A stretch of DNA of 64,000 bases from Adiantum capillus-veneris (lineage: Eukaryota > Streptophyta > Polypodiopsida > Polypodiales > Pteridaceae): NCBI GenBank assembly GCA_014529385.2, contig CM043956.1:89978721-90042720 (forward strand), read 5' to 3'. This document shows positions 35,959 to 46,250 of the stretch, piece by piece. A program made the position numbers and the translations under genes. The stretch's first letter is position 1; each line of letters begins with the position of its first letter. A model generated the notes under the pieces. The model had not been told where the DNA came from, searched no databases, and saw only the letters and a list, made by a program, of their open reading frames with translations.

Positions 35959-38900
35959 TCATGTACCATCATAGAGCATCTTTTCCAAAGAGAGTGCTTC
36001 AGAGTCCTTGACAAGATCTTCATTGTTTGTCCCCTCGGAATTTTGGCTAGAGTTACACTCATGCTTCATGTAACAATACTTACATGAGACAGTGGCCTTT
36101 TGACAGATCTTTGGTAGATCCTTTGGTAGAAGGCGACTCAAATAGGGCTTCAAGCGATACCCGTTTACTTTCCTGGAGTGCTCTTTACCATTCAAGTCCA
36201 TAAGCTGATAGTAACTTGAATTGAAAGCCTTCTTGACTATGTATGGCCCTTGCCATCTAGTTTCAAACTTGGCATCAAAACGATTATCGAGTCGATTGTC
36301 ATACCTTAGCACCAGATCTCCTTCATTGATGCCTTTGTCCTTTAGTTTCTTGTCAAGCTTCTCCTTCGCCTGCGTAGCTTTCCTCTTGTAGCACTCGTAT
36401 GCTGCTTCTCTTTTCCACTCAAGCTCAGCTAAGGTAAGAAGTCGATCCATCCATGCTTCTTGATCATCTTGTGCTGATTTGCCATGACGTCTCATTGTTG
36501 GAATGTTTAGCTCAATTGGCTGTAAAGCCTCTTGACCATAGACCAAGTGAAATGGTGTGAACTCCGTGGCTTCCCTATATGTGGTTCGATACGCCCACAA
36601 GGCACCATCCAAGAAGTCATCCCACAACTTTGTCTTGTTTTTCACCATCTTTCTAATGATGCCTGCAATGACACCATTAGCTTTTTCTACCAAACCATTT
36701 GATTGGGGATAGTAGGGTGTACTGTGACGATGTAGAATGTGAAGTTCTTCACAGACTTCTGTGAGCAATCCCTTTCTAAACCCTGGACCATTATCAGAAA
36801 CAATCTCCAAAGGTGTGCCAAATCTACAACAAATGTGAGTGTAGATGAATTTGCTCACTGTCTTCTCATTTACCTTTGCCACACTCTGTGCTTCCACCCA
36901 CCTAGTCATAGAGTCTACAGCCACTAGAATGTAGAGTTTACCATTTTTTGTCCTAGGCAGAGGACCCATAGCATCAATGCCCCACTTTTCAAACGGTCCA
37001 TTTGCAAGCACGATTTGCCTTGGACCATAAACCAATCTTCTATTCCCATTTACTTGACAATTGTGACAACTTTTACACCAATGTTGGACATCCACATGCA
37101 GACTTGGCCAAACATACCCCGCAAGCAAAATCTTCTTCACAGTTAATTCTTGGGCAAAATGACCACCACATGCTTCTTCATGCAAACCTTTTAGAATGGA
37201 TGGAATTTCCTCAATAGTTGGTACTCTTCTGCATACTTGATCCCTCCCTCTTTGATAGAGGGAGCCTTCTAGGAAGAGACATGCGCTTGCCTTCTTCATG
37301 AGTCTCCTCTTCTGAGCCTTCGTGAAGTCTTGTGGAAACTCGCCCTCCAAAATGTAGCTAATAATGGGAGTCAATGACTCCAATCCCTGGTATCTCGGTT
37401 GCTTGACAGTTGCTGCCACCATGATGACCTGCACTTCTTTCTCAACACATGTAACTACTTGCTGTGCAAGTAAATCGGCATCTTCATTCTGTTTCCTAGG
37501 AATATGATATAGTTGCACTTCTTCAAATTGATTAAACAATCTGCGAATGGCATGAACTTTTGTCCGTAAGCTTTCATTCTTGCATGCCCAAATACCTAAA
37601 ATCTGTTTAACAATGAGAAGTGCATCTCCCTTTACCATGAGGCGTTGTATCCCTTGGCCAATGCACATCTTCAAACCATGAATTAGTGTGTCGTATTCTG
37701 CTTCATTGTTGCTAGCTGAACTTGGTAGATTGAACTTCTCTTTCATGACCACCTCTCCACTTGGGTTGAGCAACACTAGCCCTCCCCCTGCTTTTCCTGT
37801 GGCTTGACAAAAAGCTCCATCAAAGAACAAGGTAAAAGCATTAGGAATACTTTTTGGTGGTGGCAATGGTAGGGTCTTTACTTCAGGCACCTTAATCTCC
37901 TTTTCATGCACCCTATAAGTGAGAATCCCTGCCAATTGTGCACGCACACTATCTTCTACCTTGAAAGAGTATTGAACCTCTTGCAACTCCATAATCCACT
38001 TTGAGATCCTAGTACTAAGATTCATTTGAGATGACACCCAAGGGAACAAATTTTCTGCAGTGAGAATTACAAAAGGTTTTGGTAGCAGGTAGGATCTAAA
38101 CTTTCTCACCGCAAACATGAGAGAAAGCATCATGAGTTCTGCTTCTGTGTAGTCTCTCTCCAAAGCATTCATGACCCTACTAGCAAAGTAGATGGGTCGC
38201 ATCCTTGTACTCTGGGGATCTTGTTGTAGCAACACACCACCAATTGTTTCTTTCCTAGCACTAGAGCTAACAAAGAATGTGTACTCCCAACAAGGAGGCA
38301 TGAGTGTTGGTAGCTCTGACAAAATGATTTTAATGTTACAAAAGTACTCTTCAAGCTCATCATACCATGCAAATTCTACTTGTTGTGTCAACTTTTGCAA
38401 AGGGTGAAGTAACTCCGAGGCTAAGTGAATGAAGCGTGACATATACTTCACCTTTTGAATGAATGAGATGACCTCCTTAAGACTCTTGGGTGATGGTAGC
38501 TCAATAAGAGCCTTTGCCTTTGAAGGATCCACTTCAATGCCTTTGTAAGAAACTTTATGACCAAGCAAGATTACTTCATCCTCACCTATATGGCACTTGT
38601 CGTGGTTGAGTTGACCTCCCATGTCGTAGAGCTTCTTTAAACCTTCTTCTACCCTTTGTAGATGCAATGATTTTGAGCTATAAATACAGAAATCATCAAT
38701 GAACACCCTAATTGACTTTCCAAAGAATGCTTGAAACACCATATTCATGAAACGTTGGAATGTTGCAGGAGCATTTGTCAGACCAAATGGCATGACTCTA
38801 AAAGCATAACAACCCCAAGGAGTGATAAAGGTTGTTTTCAATTGATCCTCCAGTGCAATCCCTATTTGAAAGTAACCTGAGTAAGCATCGCACACAGTGT

Positions 38901-41238
38901 ACTTCTCATGACCAGCTACCTCATTTAGTATCTCATCCTGGGATAGGAGGGGAAAGTGAACCCTCTTTGTTGCCTCATTGAGGGGACGGTAATCCACACA
39001 CACCCTCCACTTGCCGTTCTTCTTAGGAGTGACAACAATAGGAGAGACCCACTCTAAATTCTCCACTGGATAAATGAACCCTGCTGCTAGAAGCTTTCTT
39101 ACCTCCTTGAGTAAAGCCTGCTCCTTGATGAATCCTAGCCTCCGTAGCTTTTGAGCCTTAGGTGTGGCCTCTGGCTTCAACTCAATCTTGTGTTGAACAA
39201 CATCTACTCCACACACATTGGTGTAGTCTTTAGCAAAAAGCCTCGGAAATTTCCTTAGCACACATTTGAACTCCTCTCTTTCATCCTTTGTAAGTGTTGT
39301 AGACAACATACCTTCTAACATTCCTTCATCTTCCACCTTTTGGTTCTCTTGGGAACCTACCTCTTCCAAACCTCGAGAAGAGGTCTCCTGGTTGTTTGGC
39401 TTAAACCTTACCCCCATGACTTCAATGGAGGACTCCTCTTCAGTAATGCTGCTGCCACTTTCTTCTTCTGAAGTGTTTTCAGTCCAATATTCTTCCGTCT
39501 CACTTTGAGATGATTCTTCATGGAGCTCCTCTTGGCGTTGCTCCTTCATGTCAAAGACAACCTTCTTGTGATTTTCATTCCTGCAAATTAGCTTTCCACT
39601 CTCCCAATCTTGCAAATCTCGCATTTTCATTAGCCATGGTCTCCCTAGGATAAATGGGTAACCATTTCCCTTGGTAGACATGACATAAAAATCCACTGCC
39701 TTCTTAATGCCAAAGGCCTCCACAAAAACATTTTTACAAATGCCTACGCACCTAGCCTTGCTATTGTTTGCCATTTTCACTTTGATTTCAGGTGTCTCAT
39801 GGATGTGCATGCCTAGTCTTTGCATGAGCCCTTCTGTCATGATGCAAATTTGTGCACCCCCATCCACTAGACCTTTCCTAACCAATCTTCCTTTGATGTA
39901 ACAGTCTAGCACCGGTGTAATGTCCTCATTCATTTCAGCTTGTGCAATTTTTACAACAGGCACACTCTCTTTTACCTTTCTCCTAGTGCTAACTGCCCTT
40001 GTTAAATCCCTCCTAACTTGTGGACATAATGCAAGAAATTGAGGCCATGAAATATCAGGACCCTTACCTCTCATGTCTTCCAACAAGTTGTACGGAGCCA
40101 TACCATGTCCAAGAGGGAAGTCTTGGAGGTTGATACGACGTCGATTCCTCTTGGTTTCCTTGGTTTCCTTTGCCTTCTTGCCTTGTCCACGGTCACTCTG
40201 TGATGTGACTCCTTCTTTCTCTTTACCTTTTCCTCGGCCACGCTTAATTCCATTGGCTTCCATGTCAACGTCATTTGAATTTGTCACCTCTACCACATGC
40301 ACATTTGGATCTGGCAAAGGTGGAACTCCTTCTACCCCTTGTGGAGGTGGTCTTGGTCCATTTGGCCTTTGTAGAAGCCTTGGTTGTTGACCAGTTACTT
40401 CACCTGCATTCATCACTGGGTAATTCAAGTTAGGTCTCCCTGGCTCCCCACGGGGCCAAGGACAATTATACATCCCATGTCCAGACTCTCCGTAATTCCA
40501 ACATTGCAAGACTCTCCTAGGTCGTGGATCTCGCTCTTCAGACTTCTTTGCTTGTCCCTTTGGACCTACAGCTTGTGCAAGGTGAATTGACAGGCTGCTT
40601 AAAGATTCGTTTAACTTCTCAATTACTTCCGCCGTTACCTCAGGAAGCTCCCTCGATGTTGATGCTTGTGACTTACCTTTGGGTCTAAGACCTTCTATTG
40701 GAACCTCTCCCCTTAAGCACTTGAGTTTCCTATATTTCTCAGCAGCCCTAGTTTCAGCTGCATCAAAGGTAGCAGGTGCACCCGCCTCAACTTTTAGCTT
40801 AAGGTCAGGAAAGAGTCCGGCTATGAACCTCTCCTTCTTTAGAAATTCTGCACCATCACCAGAGTTGGCAACATTTCGTATCCATAGAGCCCAAAGACGT
40901 AGAAACTCTTGCTTGTACAAGTAGTAGTCATCTAAGTCTTTTTGCTTATGAGAAACAATGTCTTGCCATAGTTTTTGAGTGTTTTGGGGATCAAAGAAGT
41001 ATCTCTTAAAACGATTCAAAACTTCTGTGTAATTCCCCTTAACTTCCTCAGGCAAAGAGTCAAACCAAGTACTAGCATCTTTCCTAAGGACCACCTCAAA
41101 CATTTCTACACGTTCTTGATCGGTTACTATCCTCTTGATACGGCAAGACATCTTGAAATTCGCTAGAAATAATTCTGCATCCTCTCCAGGCTCTCCAAAG
41201 AAAAGAGGATATCCAGACATTTGGCGTTGGCTCTCCAT
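35959..41238 (-). CDS. Body C gag-pol polyprotein (1759 aa), Tat-like Ty3/gypsy
   Basis: Full-length, uninterrupted twin of body B, with the same domain order and the same altered zinc knuckle (CWNY...). The residue before KIAQ is Val, and the segment before the RT reads FIYPVENLEWVSPIVVTPKK; body B has substitutions here, and copy A agrees with C (VENSEWVSPVVVTPKK), so C is likely closer to the ancestral protein. All RT, second RNase H and integrase catalytic residues are present. Transcription would start in LTR3 and could end in LTR2 or run on into body B and LTR1. Whether it is active is unknown. Confidence 0.93.
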   Translation of the reverse strand: MESQRQMSGYPLFFGEPGEDAELFLANFKMSCRIKRIVTDQERVEMFEVVLRKDASTWFDSLPEEVKGNYTEVLNRFKRYFFDPQNTQKLWQDIVSHKQKDLDDYYLYKQEFLRLWALWIRNVANSGDGAEFLKKERFIAGLFPDLKLKVEAGAPATFDAAETRAAEKYRKLKCLRGEVPIEGLRPKGKSQASTSRELPEVTAEVIEKLNESLSSLSIHLAQAVGPKGQAKKSEERDPRPRRVLQCWNYGESGHGMYNCPWPRGEPGRPNLNYPVMNAGEVTGQQPRLLQRPNGPRPPPQGVEGVPPLPDPNVHVVEVTNSNDVDMEANGIKRGRGKGKEKEGVTSQSDRGQGKKAKETKETKRNRRRINLQDFPLGHGMAPYNLLEDMRGKGPDISWPQFLALCPQVRRDLTRAVSTRRKVKESVPVVKIAQAEMNEDITPVLDCYIKGRLVRKGLVDGGAQICIMTEGLMQRLGMHIHETPEIKVKMANNSKARCVGICKNVFVEAFGIKKAVDFYVMSTKGNGYPFILGRPWLMKMRDLQDWESGKLICRNENHKKVVFDMKEQRQEELHEESSQSETEEYWTENTSEEESGSSITEEESSIEVMGVRFKPNNQETSSRGLEEVGSQENQKVEDEGMLEGMLSTTLTKDEREEFKCVLRKFPRLFAKDYTNVCGVDVVQHKIELKPEATPKAQKLRRLGFIKEQALLKEVRKLLAAGFIYPVENLEWVSPIVVTPKKNGKWRVCVDYRPLNEATKRVHFPLLSQDEILNEVAGHEKYTVCDAYSGYFQIGIALEDQLKTTFITPWGCYAFRVMPFGLTNAPATFQRFMNMVFQAFFGKSIRVFIDDFCIYSSKSLHLQRVEEGLKKLYDMGGQLNHDKCHIGEDEVILLGHKVSYKGIEVDPSKAKALIELPSPKSLKEVISFIQKVKYMSRFIHLASELLHPLQKLTQQVEFAWYDELEEYFCNIKIILSELPTLMPPCWEYTFFVSSSARKETIGGVLLQQDPQSTRMRPIYFASRVMNALERDYTEAELMMLSLMFAVRKFRSYLLPKPFVILTAENLFPWVSSQMNLSTRISKWIMELQEVQYSFKVEDSVRAQLAGILTYRVHEKEIKVPEVKTLPLPPPKSIPNAFTLFFDGAFCQATGKAGGGLVLLNPSGEVVMKEKFNLPSSASNNEAEYDTLIHGLKMCIGQGIQRLMVKGDALLIVKQILGIWACKNESLRTKVHAIRRLFNQFEEVQLYHIPRKQNEDADLLAQQVVTCVEKEVQVIMVAATVKQPRYQGLESLTPIISYILEGEFPQDFTKAQKRRLMKKASACLFLEGSLYQRGRDQVCRRVPTIEEIPSILKGLHEEACGGHFAQELTVKKILLAGYVWPSLHVDVQHWCKSCHNCQVNGNRRLVYGPRQIVLANGPFEKWGIDAMGPLPRTKNGKLYILVAVDSMTRWVEAQSVAKVNEKTVSKFIYTHICCRFGTPLEIVSDNGPGFRKGLLTEVCEELHILHRHSTPYYPQSNGLVEKANGVIAGIIRKMVKNKTKLWDDFLDGALWAYRTTYREATEFTPFHLVYGQEALQPIELNIPTMRRHGKSAQDDQEAWMDRLLTLAELEWKREAAYECYKRKATQAKEKLDKKLKDKGINEGDLVLRYDNRLDNRFDAKFETRWQGPYIVKKAFNSSYYQLMDLNGKEHSRKVNGYRLKPYLSRLLPKDLPKICQKATVSCKYCYMKHECNSSQNSEGTNNEDLVKDSEALSLEKMLYDGT

Positions 41239-41849
41239 TGAATTGATTTCAAAGTGACGCGTTTTTGTTTTTTATTTCTTTAAAAGATTTACACAATAAT
41301 ATTTTCTAAATTGCAATCTATTCTACAACAAAATAAAATATTCACATCAAATGACCTATGATAATCAATAAGAGGTAGAATGACAGGGTTTGGTGACGCG
41401 AGAATTTCTCCTACTCTTTGGGCACCAAACATGAATACCATACGTTGTTGAAAATGGATTTTTCTACTAATTGCAATGTTTACTCTAATGTGTGGAGTGA
41501 AATGAAAGGGAAAAACCTGTATTCCTGGGCCATTATCCATGGTCTATGCATGACCTTATGCTTAAAACAAAACAAAAATATAGACGTCCAAACTAAGGTC
41601 GTACCTAATGAGAGGCAAAATAAAAGGATCTACTGATACGTTTATCTCTACCAACCTAAGAGGACCTAAAATTCTACGAATTACACGTTGAAATTACAAC
41701 TAAGTACTAACAATTATGTGTACCTTTTGCCTTGCAATGGGAATGAAGGGATTATACTAATTCTCGTGATTCATGCAAGCTACTTGATTATGCTAAAGGT
41801 TGAGCCTACAAAAAACATACACAAGCCGTCCTCAGTGGGGGCACCAATT
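41239..41849 (-). other. Leader and primer-binding site of body C
   Basis: Same layout as the body B leader: the primer-binding site TGGTGCCCCCACTGAGG follows the LTR end at 41850. The stretch about 41560-41680 differs from body B at many positions, mostly where B has CG dinucleotides. Confidence 0.75.
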
Positions 41850-42109
41850 TGAGGCGGTCCGGGGCGGGCAACAAGAAGAGCAACCTCTAGACACCCTTCA
41901 AGGCTCCCATGCTGCTCAATGAGGCTGGGGCACAACACAACACAAACCAAAACAACAAACCGACAACCAAATCCCAACTACACAAGGGGCACCACCTAGT
42001 TTAAGAGCGAACTAGGACGCAAAAGAGGAGAATCGTTAGAGAAACCCACAAACAAGCAAGGAATTTACACTAACCCTAACACCAATGGAACACTCTCACA
42101 CACTAAAAC

Positions 42110-42144
<35 letters not shown>

Positions 42145-44519
42145 TGCTCGGGCTGCTTTGAAGTGTATCGTTAATGATCAAGCAAACATAAATATATATA
42201 TGTAAGAAAGAGAGAGAAGGGGGAAGGGGGTGCTTGTTGCACTAATGCCTTCTTACAAATCTATCATGACCAATCAATGTGAGATTAGTATTTGTTCAAC
42301 AAAGCCTGAGTAAATTACACCACAACACATCACAAGAAAAAAGCCACCCCAATCATTGTCTTAAGGAGAGGGGAGTCCTCTCCACCCTGTCGCCCTCGTA
42401 CAGCATGTGGGATTTATGGCTAATTTGATAACAGTACCCGGAGACAAGCTATCAAGAACTTACATAAAACACCAAGACACTTACACATCATTATTGTCCA
42501 TGACTTCACGTTGGAAGGGAGACAAGGTATCCATGCTTAGTCCAAATTCACCCTCCTTGATTCAACAAATGTTGGGCTTACTCTAGTAGGAGAAATGATA
42601 GATTTCCTACTCTCAATTTAATGATCACTCTCTCTTACAATGGCATAGAGTTCCCTTGCTAATCACCCCTAATACAACACATACATATGCCTAATGCCAA
42701 TGAGATTCCACTCAAGAGCTCCTTCTCAAGAGGTTGAGCTTGGCTTCTCAAGCTATAGTATAGTGCTCTTTCTTCTCCCTCTTTTGTGCTAGCTACACCC
42801 TCCTTTTATAGCAATTTTGAAGGCTAGGGTTACTCCTCTAACCATGGTTGGGTTAGATTTTCAGCAATTTATCTAATTTCTTTTGCTTGGAATTATCAAG
42901 AAGTTGGTGAGGAAAGAGAGAGGAGAGAAATGGAGGTGATAGGACTTTTCATAGTGGGTTAGTGTTAGTAGAGTTAGTATTAATTTAAAAATGGAATTGG
43001 ATATTTACAATGGGAGTATCCATGTAGGATACAAATAAGGAAGAAAAAACTCTTAAGAGGTAAGAAAAGGTGGCTTTCTTACAAGGTTGATGCTCCAAGT
43101 GTCTTGAGTAGGGCCGATTTTGACGCCTGTTGACGGTCCACTAGCTTTGACGGTACATTTTTTCTCCACTCTTGACCTTCCTTGAGAGACAAGGTAATTG
43201 AACCTGAGTAATCAACCACCATGATGCTGTCTTTTAAGAGAAGAGGCTGAATTTTGTGGTTTTTTTGATAGATATGGGTAAATTGGAGGAGGAAAAATGA
43301 GACTAGGTGGTCAATTTTGGAATGGAATTGTGTGTGGGAGGTATGAGTTCACCATGGTTTCTCTTATTCTTCAAAGTTGAGGAGAAGGTGAGTAGGGTGC
43401 AGAGAGGAGTGGTGAGAGAGATGGGGATGATGAGTGGAGAAGGGTGTGTGAAAGAGGAAAATGATAAAGTGGAAGAGAGAGTGTGGCTGCATGGCATGGG
43501 AAAACTGGGGTCCACTAAAAACATCATAGCTCACAGCTCGTAGCTCAAAAAAATATGAAACAATTTGAGGCAAAAGTTCAGCCCACGAGCTACAACTTTT
43601 GTTTGTATCACCTTTTCAAATTCGTAGAGCAAGTGAACTTTATAAATTCAGCAAAACCGATCGTTTTTTTCCACTGCAAAGGTCCTTGTGGGGTCCTTCT
43701 TTGGATGATTCTTTTGAATACCTCCAAGAGTGAGCCCTCCATAGTGCATGTATGCATGCCACCTACCCTTGACCTTATTTGGTAGGACTATAATTGAAGA
43801 TATTGTTGAGATTAGGATATAAGTGAATAGTACAACTAAAAAAATCAAATATTGAGGGGTCTAAAAAATATGTACATGTCAAATATAAATAATATAGGTG
43901 GAAAAATATAAAGAGGTCAAAATAAATCTCTGTCATTATAAGTCTACCATAAAAAGATGAATATTTTTGGTGGTCTAATTTATGAGAGTAATAGAGAATA
44001 TATGTAGGAAGGAAAAAATCACAATAGTGAAAAAAATATACACATAAATAGAACTAGTTTTTTGGGATTTTTGTTGGGGTGGAGTTACACCAAATATAAG
44101 AGAAGCTTACATGAAAATATTTCTATATGGAATAAAGAGTATGAAAAATGGTAAGAAAAATTGTGGTAATGGTGAGGCAATGTACGGAGCATAAATAACA
44201 CACACCTAGGTAGAAATATTTAAATAAATACCAAAATAATTATGAAAAAATCTTTTATTTAGGCCCTATATACAAAGAAATATTTACATACGCATGGGCC
44301 ATAATATACTTATATTTTTTATTTTATTTTTATTTTTTTGGCTCAACTAGCCCAATGACTAGCTAATTGAGGGTTTTTAAAGAAGATATGGAAAAAGTCC
44401 CGTGACTCACGCACGCCTATGTACAGTGAAATGGTAGGGATAGCCACAGTGTTTGGGTGATTTTGGTAGGGTGAGGTAACTCACTGTGGCAATTACAAAG
44501 AGCCGAAAAACGGCTATCA
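41850..44519 (-). mobile_element. LTR3: 5' LTR of body C (2670 bp)
   Basis: On the plus strand it starts TGAGGCGG and ends CGGCTATCA, followed by CTAG. It has private variants on its U3 side (for example AAATATGAAACAATTTG, TTCGTAGAGC, GGTAGGACTATAA) that LTR1 and LTR2 lack. The GA run is about 30 bp (42112-42141). Confidence 0.92.
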
Positions 44520-44523
44520 CTAG

Positions 44524-45331
44524 TTTGAAGACTCAGTATATATACTTTCTTAGATCTAGCTTGAACAAGTGGTGGACCTTGCATCCACAATCTTAATTCA
44601 GTACAAAAAAGTATATGAAAAAATAATATAGGAATCTTGGTTTGAAGGTCAAGCAATTAGGTTCCAAATGCACATAATAATATATTTTCCACCCATATTA
44701 AAAGAAAGTTAAATATGTTATTACCAAATTGACAAAGGTAACATCCAAGAATTATTTCTTTCCATCTTGTCAGATCTAAATCTTCATCAAGGCGACATGC
44801 ATGTATACATCAACTTTCAAGCCATTCAAAAATACATGCACTTAGATTCCATAGTTTTGTTTTCAAAGTCTTTTAGGTTCTAAAACTCTTTCACATAAAG
44901 TATGTAATGACAAAATTCTTGAAGCAAACATTTGTGCCCAAGAAAAAGATCCCTCTCACATATTTAAAGTCCATGAATTCTCTGATCCACACTTACAAGT
45001 TTTATTTTGACATCAAACATCAATTCTTTCATAGTTCCAAATAAATGCAACCTCGATATGAATTGACAAAAAATGAATTTCTTTTACTATATGACCCAAT
45101 ATAGGCCCCAATCAAATAAAAAATTTGGGTGCACTCTAGCAATACATCAGAGTACCCTTACAATAGGATGCACTCCAATAGTACATTGAAGTCCCCTTAG
45201 AGTAGGGTGCACTCCATTCAAGTGTTCATAAAATTGACACACCTTTAAAAAAAAAAAAGACTATATCAAATTATAAAAATGTTGAAAGATACACACTAGA
45301 ATAAAAAAAAGCATCTTATAGCCATATTTAT
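44524..45331. other. Right half of boundary module copy 1, then unassigned AT-rich DNA
   Basis: 44520-44580 continues the boundary module (TTTGAAGACTCAGTATATAT, GATCTAGCTTGAACAAGTGG). From there to 45331 no gene, satellite or LTR was recognised. A short pair of lines (ATGCACTCCAATAGTACAT / GTGCACTCTAGCAATACAT) near 45130-45210 is a small local repeat. Confidence 0.5.
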
Positions 45332-46096
45332 TCAATGTTTTCGTGTTGACAAGTACACACCAAGGACATAATTTGTCTCAGAATCACTATACTGATTTAC
45401 AATTGTGTTGTATGTATAGACTCTCTTATCTCTTGCATACAACCATCCTACCAACCATGGAATTATGGTTCTCTGCAAGAAGTTTTGAAGTTGCTCGGAA
45501 GTTTGCCTCCACATCTTTGGAAATATAAGATATGTCCCTGGCATGTTCCACATCACCCTATATGGAGTGTCATCAAAAATTAAGGTATTGTTTGCATCCA
45601 AATCCTCAAATATCTTCCAAATATCACTCAGATTTTTGTGATAAACCCTTGTAAATCCTAACATGATATTTGGATTTTGGCAATTTTTGTTACTCATAAA
45701 CACCTTGAACTTGGTATACTGCTCAGGAAAACACTTTTGTGTGATGCGTTGCACCCTTGTTAAGTTATAGCAACTCCATATCCATAGCTCAAAGTATTCA
45801 GCACAAAAATCCAAAAAACTTTGTGCGTTTGGTTGCACCACATGATAAACTTCATCTTTGTCCTCCACAAGTCGCATGTGTTGAGCCCAAGATGGCATAG
45901 AATCTCCATGTTTCATTTCAACTGTCTTGAGAAGTAACCCCTCTAGATCCAAGATAAGTACTCTTTTGATGTCCTTGAAAGCAAGTGGTAGGTGATAAGG
46001 AGGTGATTCATTCCTTGGACAAGGTCTTGGAGGAGGTTGGATGGGTAATTCAATAGTTTTCTTCAATTTATGCCAGCATATAGCCAATCCATTTTT
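45332..46096 (-). CDS. FCP1/NIF-like HAD phosphatase-domain exon (partial gene)
   Basis: Open frame of about 254 codons to a stop at 45332. The sequence RVLILDLEGLLLKT matches the first HAD motif of FCP1/NLI-interacting-factor (CTD phosphatase-like) proteins, with D-L-E-G-L in place of the classic DxDxT. FELWIWSCYNLTRVQRI matches motif II and NTLIFDDTPYRVMW the DD motif. In this fold the first Asp is the nucleophile and the second is the acid/base, so replacement by Glu may reduce or change activity. A 3' splice acceptor (CATTACAG, exon from 46096) precedes it, so at least one upstream exon exists or is lost; none was found up to 46250. It is the counterpart of the gene at 51.3-52.5 kb. The C-terminus differs and lacks a SAP-like part. 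Confidence 0.7.
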   Translation of the reverse strand, partial: KNGLAICWHKLKKTIELPIQPPPRPCPRNESPPYHLPLAFKDIKRVLILDLEGLLLKTVEMKHGDSMPSWAQHMRLVEDKDEVYHVVQPNAQSFLDFCAEYFELWIWSCYNLTRVQRITQKCFPEQYTKFKVFMSNKNCQNPNIMLGFTRVYHKNLSDIWKIFEDLDANNTLIFDDTPYRVMWNMPGTYLIFPKMWRQTSEQLQNFLQRTIIPWLVGWLYARDKRVYTYNTIVNQYSDSETNYVLGVYLSTRKH

Positions 46097-46250
46097 CTGT
46101 AATGGTTCTAAAATTAAAGAACAAGAACACTTAATGCAAACACAACAATAGACATGAGTTTTACATTGTCTACCCTAAGGTTTTATTAGGTACCAAAATC
46201 CATCTATGATCTACTCATTAATAGAAAGAAAGTCAAATTAAAATCCTGAC
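46097..46250. other. Sequence upstream of the FCP1-like exon
   Basis: Intron-like; no further exon recognised. Confidence 0.3.

Larger units (their letters stand above)
24658..44523 (-). mobile_element. Composite three-LTR, two-body Tat-like retrotransposon with CTAG target duplication
   Basis: Layout on the plus strand: CTAG (24658-24661), LTR1, body B, LTR2, body C, LTR3, CTAG (44520-44523). The element reads on the minus strand, so LTR3 is the 5' LTR, LTR2 is shared and LTR1 is the 3' LTR. The unit length is 8597 and 8591 bp. One target duplication flanks the whole structure and none flanks LTR2, so it behaves as one insertion that later duplicated internally. LTR2 matches LTR3 in its U5-side half and LTR1 in its U3-side half, the signature of unequal LTR x LTR recombination. 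The empty site is visible in the paralogous modules at 50.3 and 59.07 kb. Confidence 0.92.

Noticed and set aside
33259-41849. Possible false duplication of one element by the assembler
   Set aside because: The two bodies and three LTRs carry distinct, ordered differences (mosaic LTR2, leader patch, GA-run lengths). Read evidence would still be the final test.
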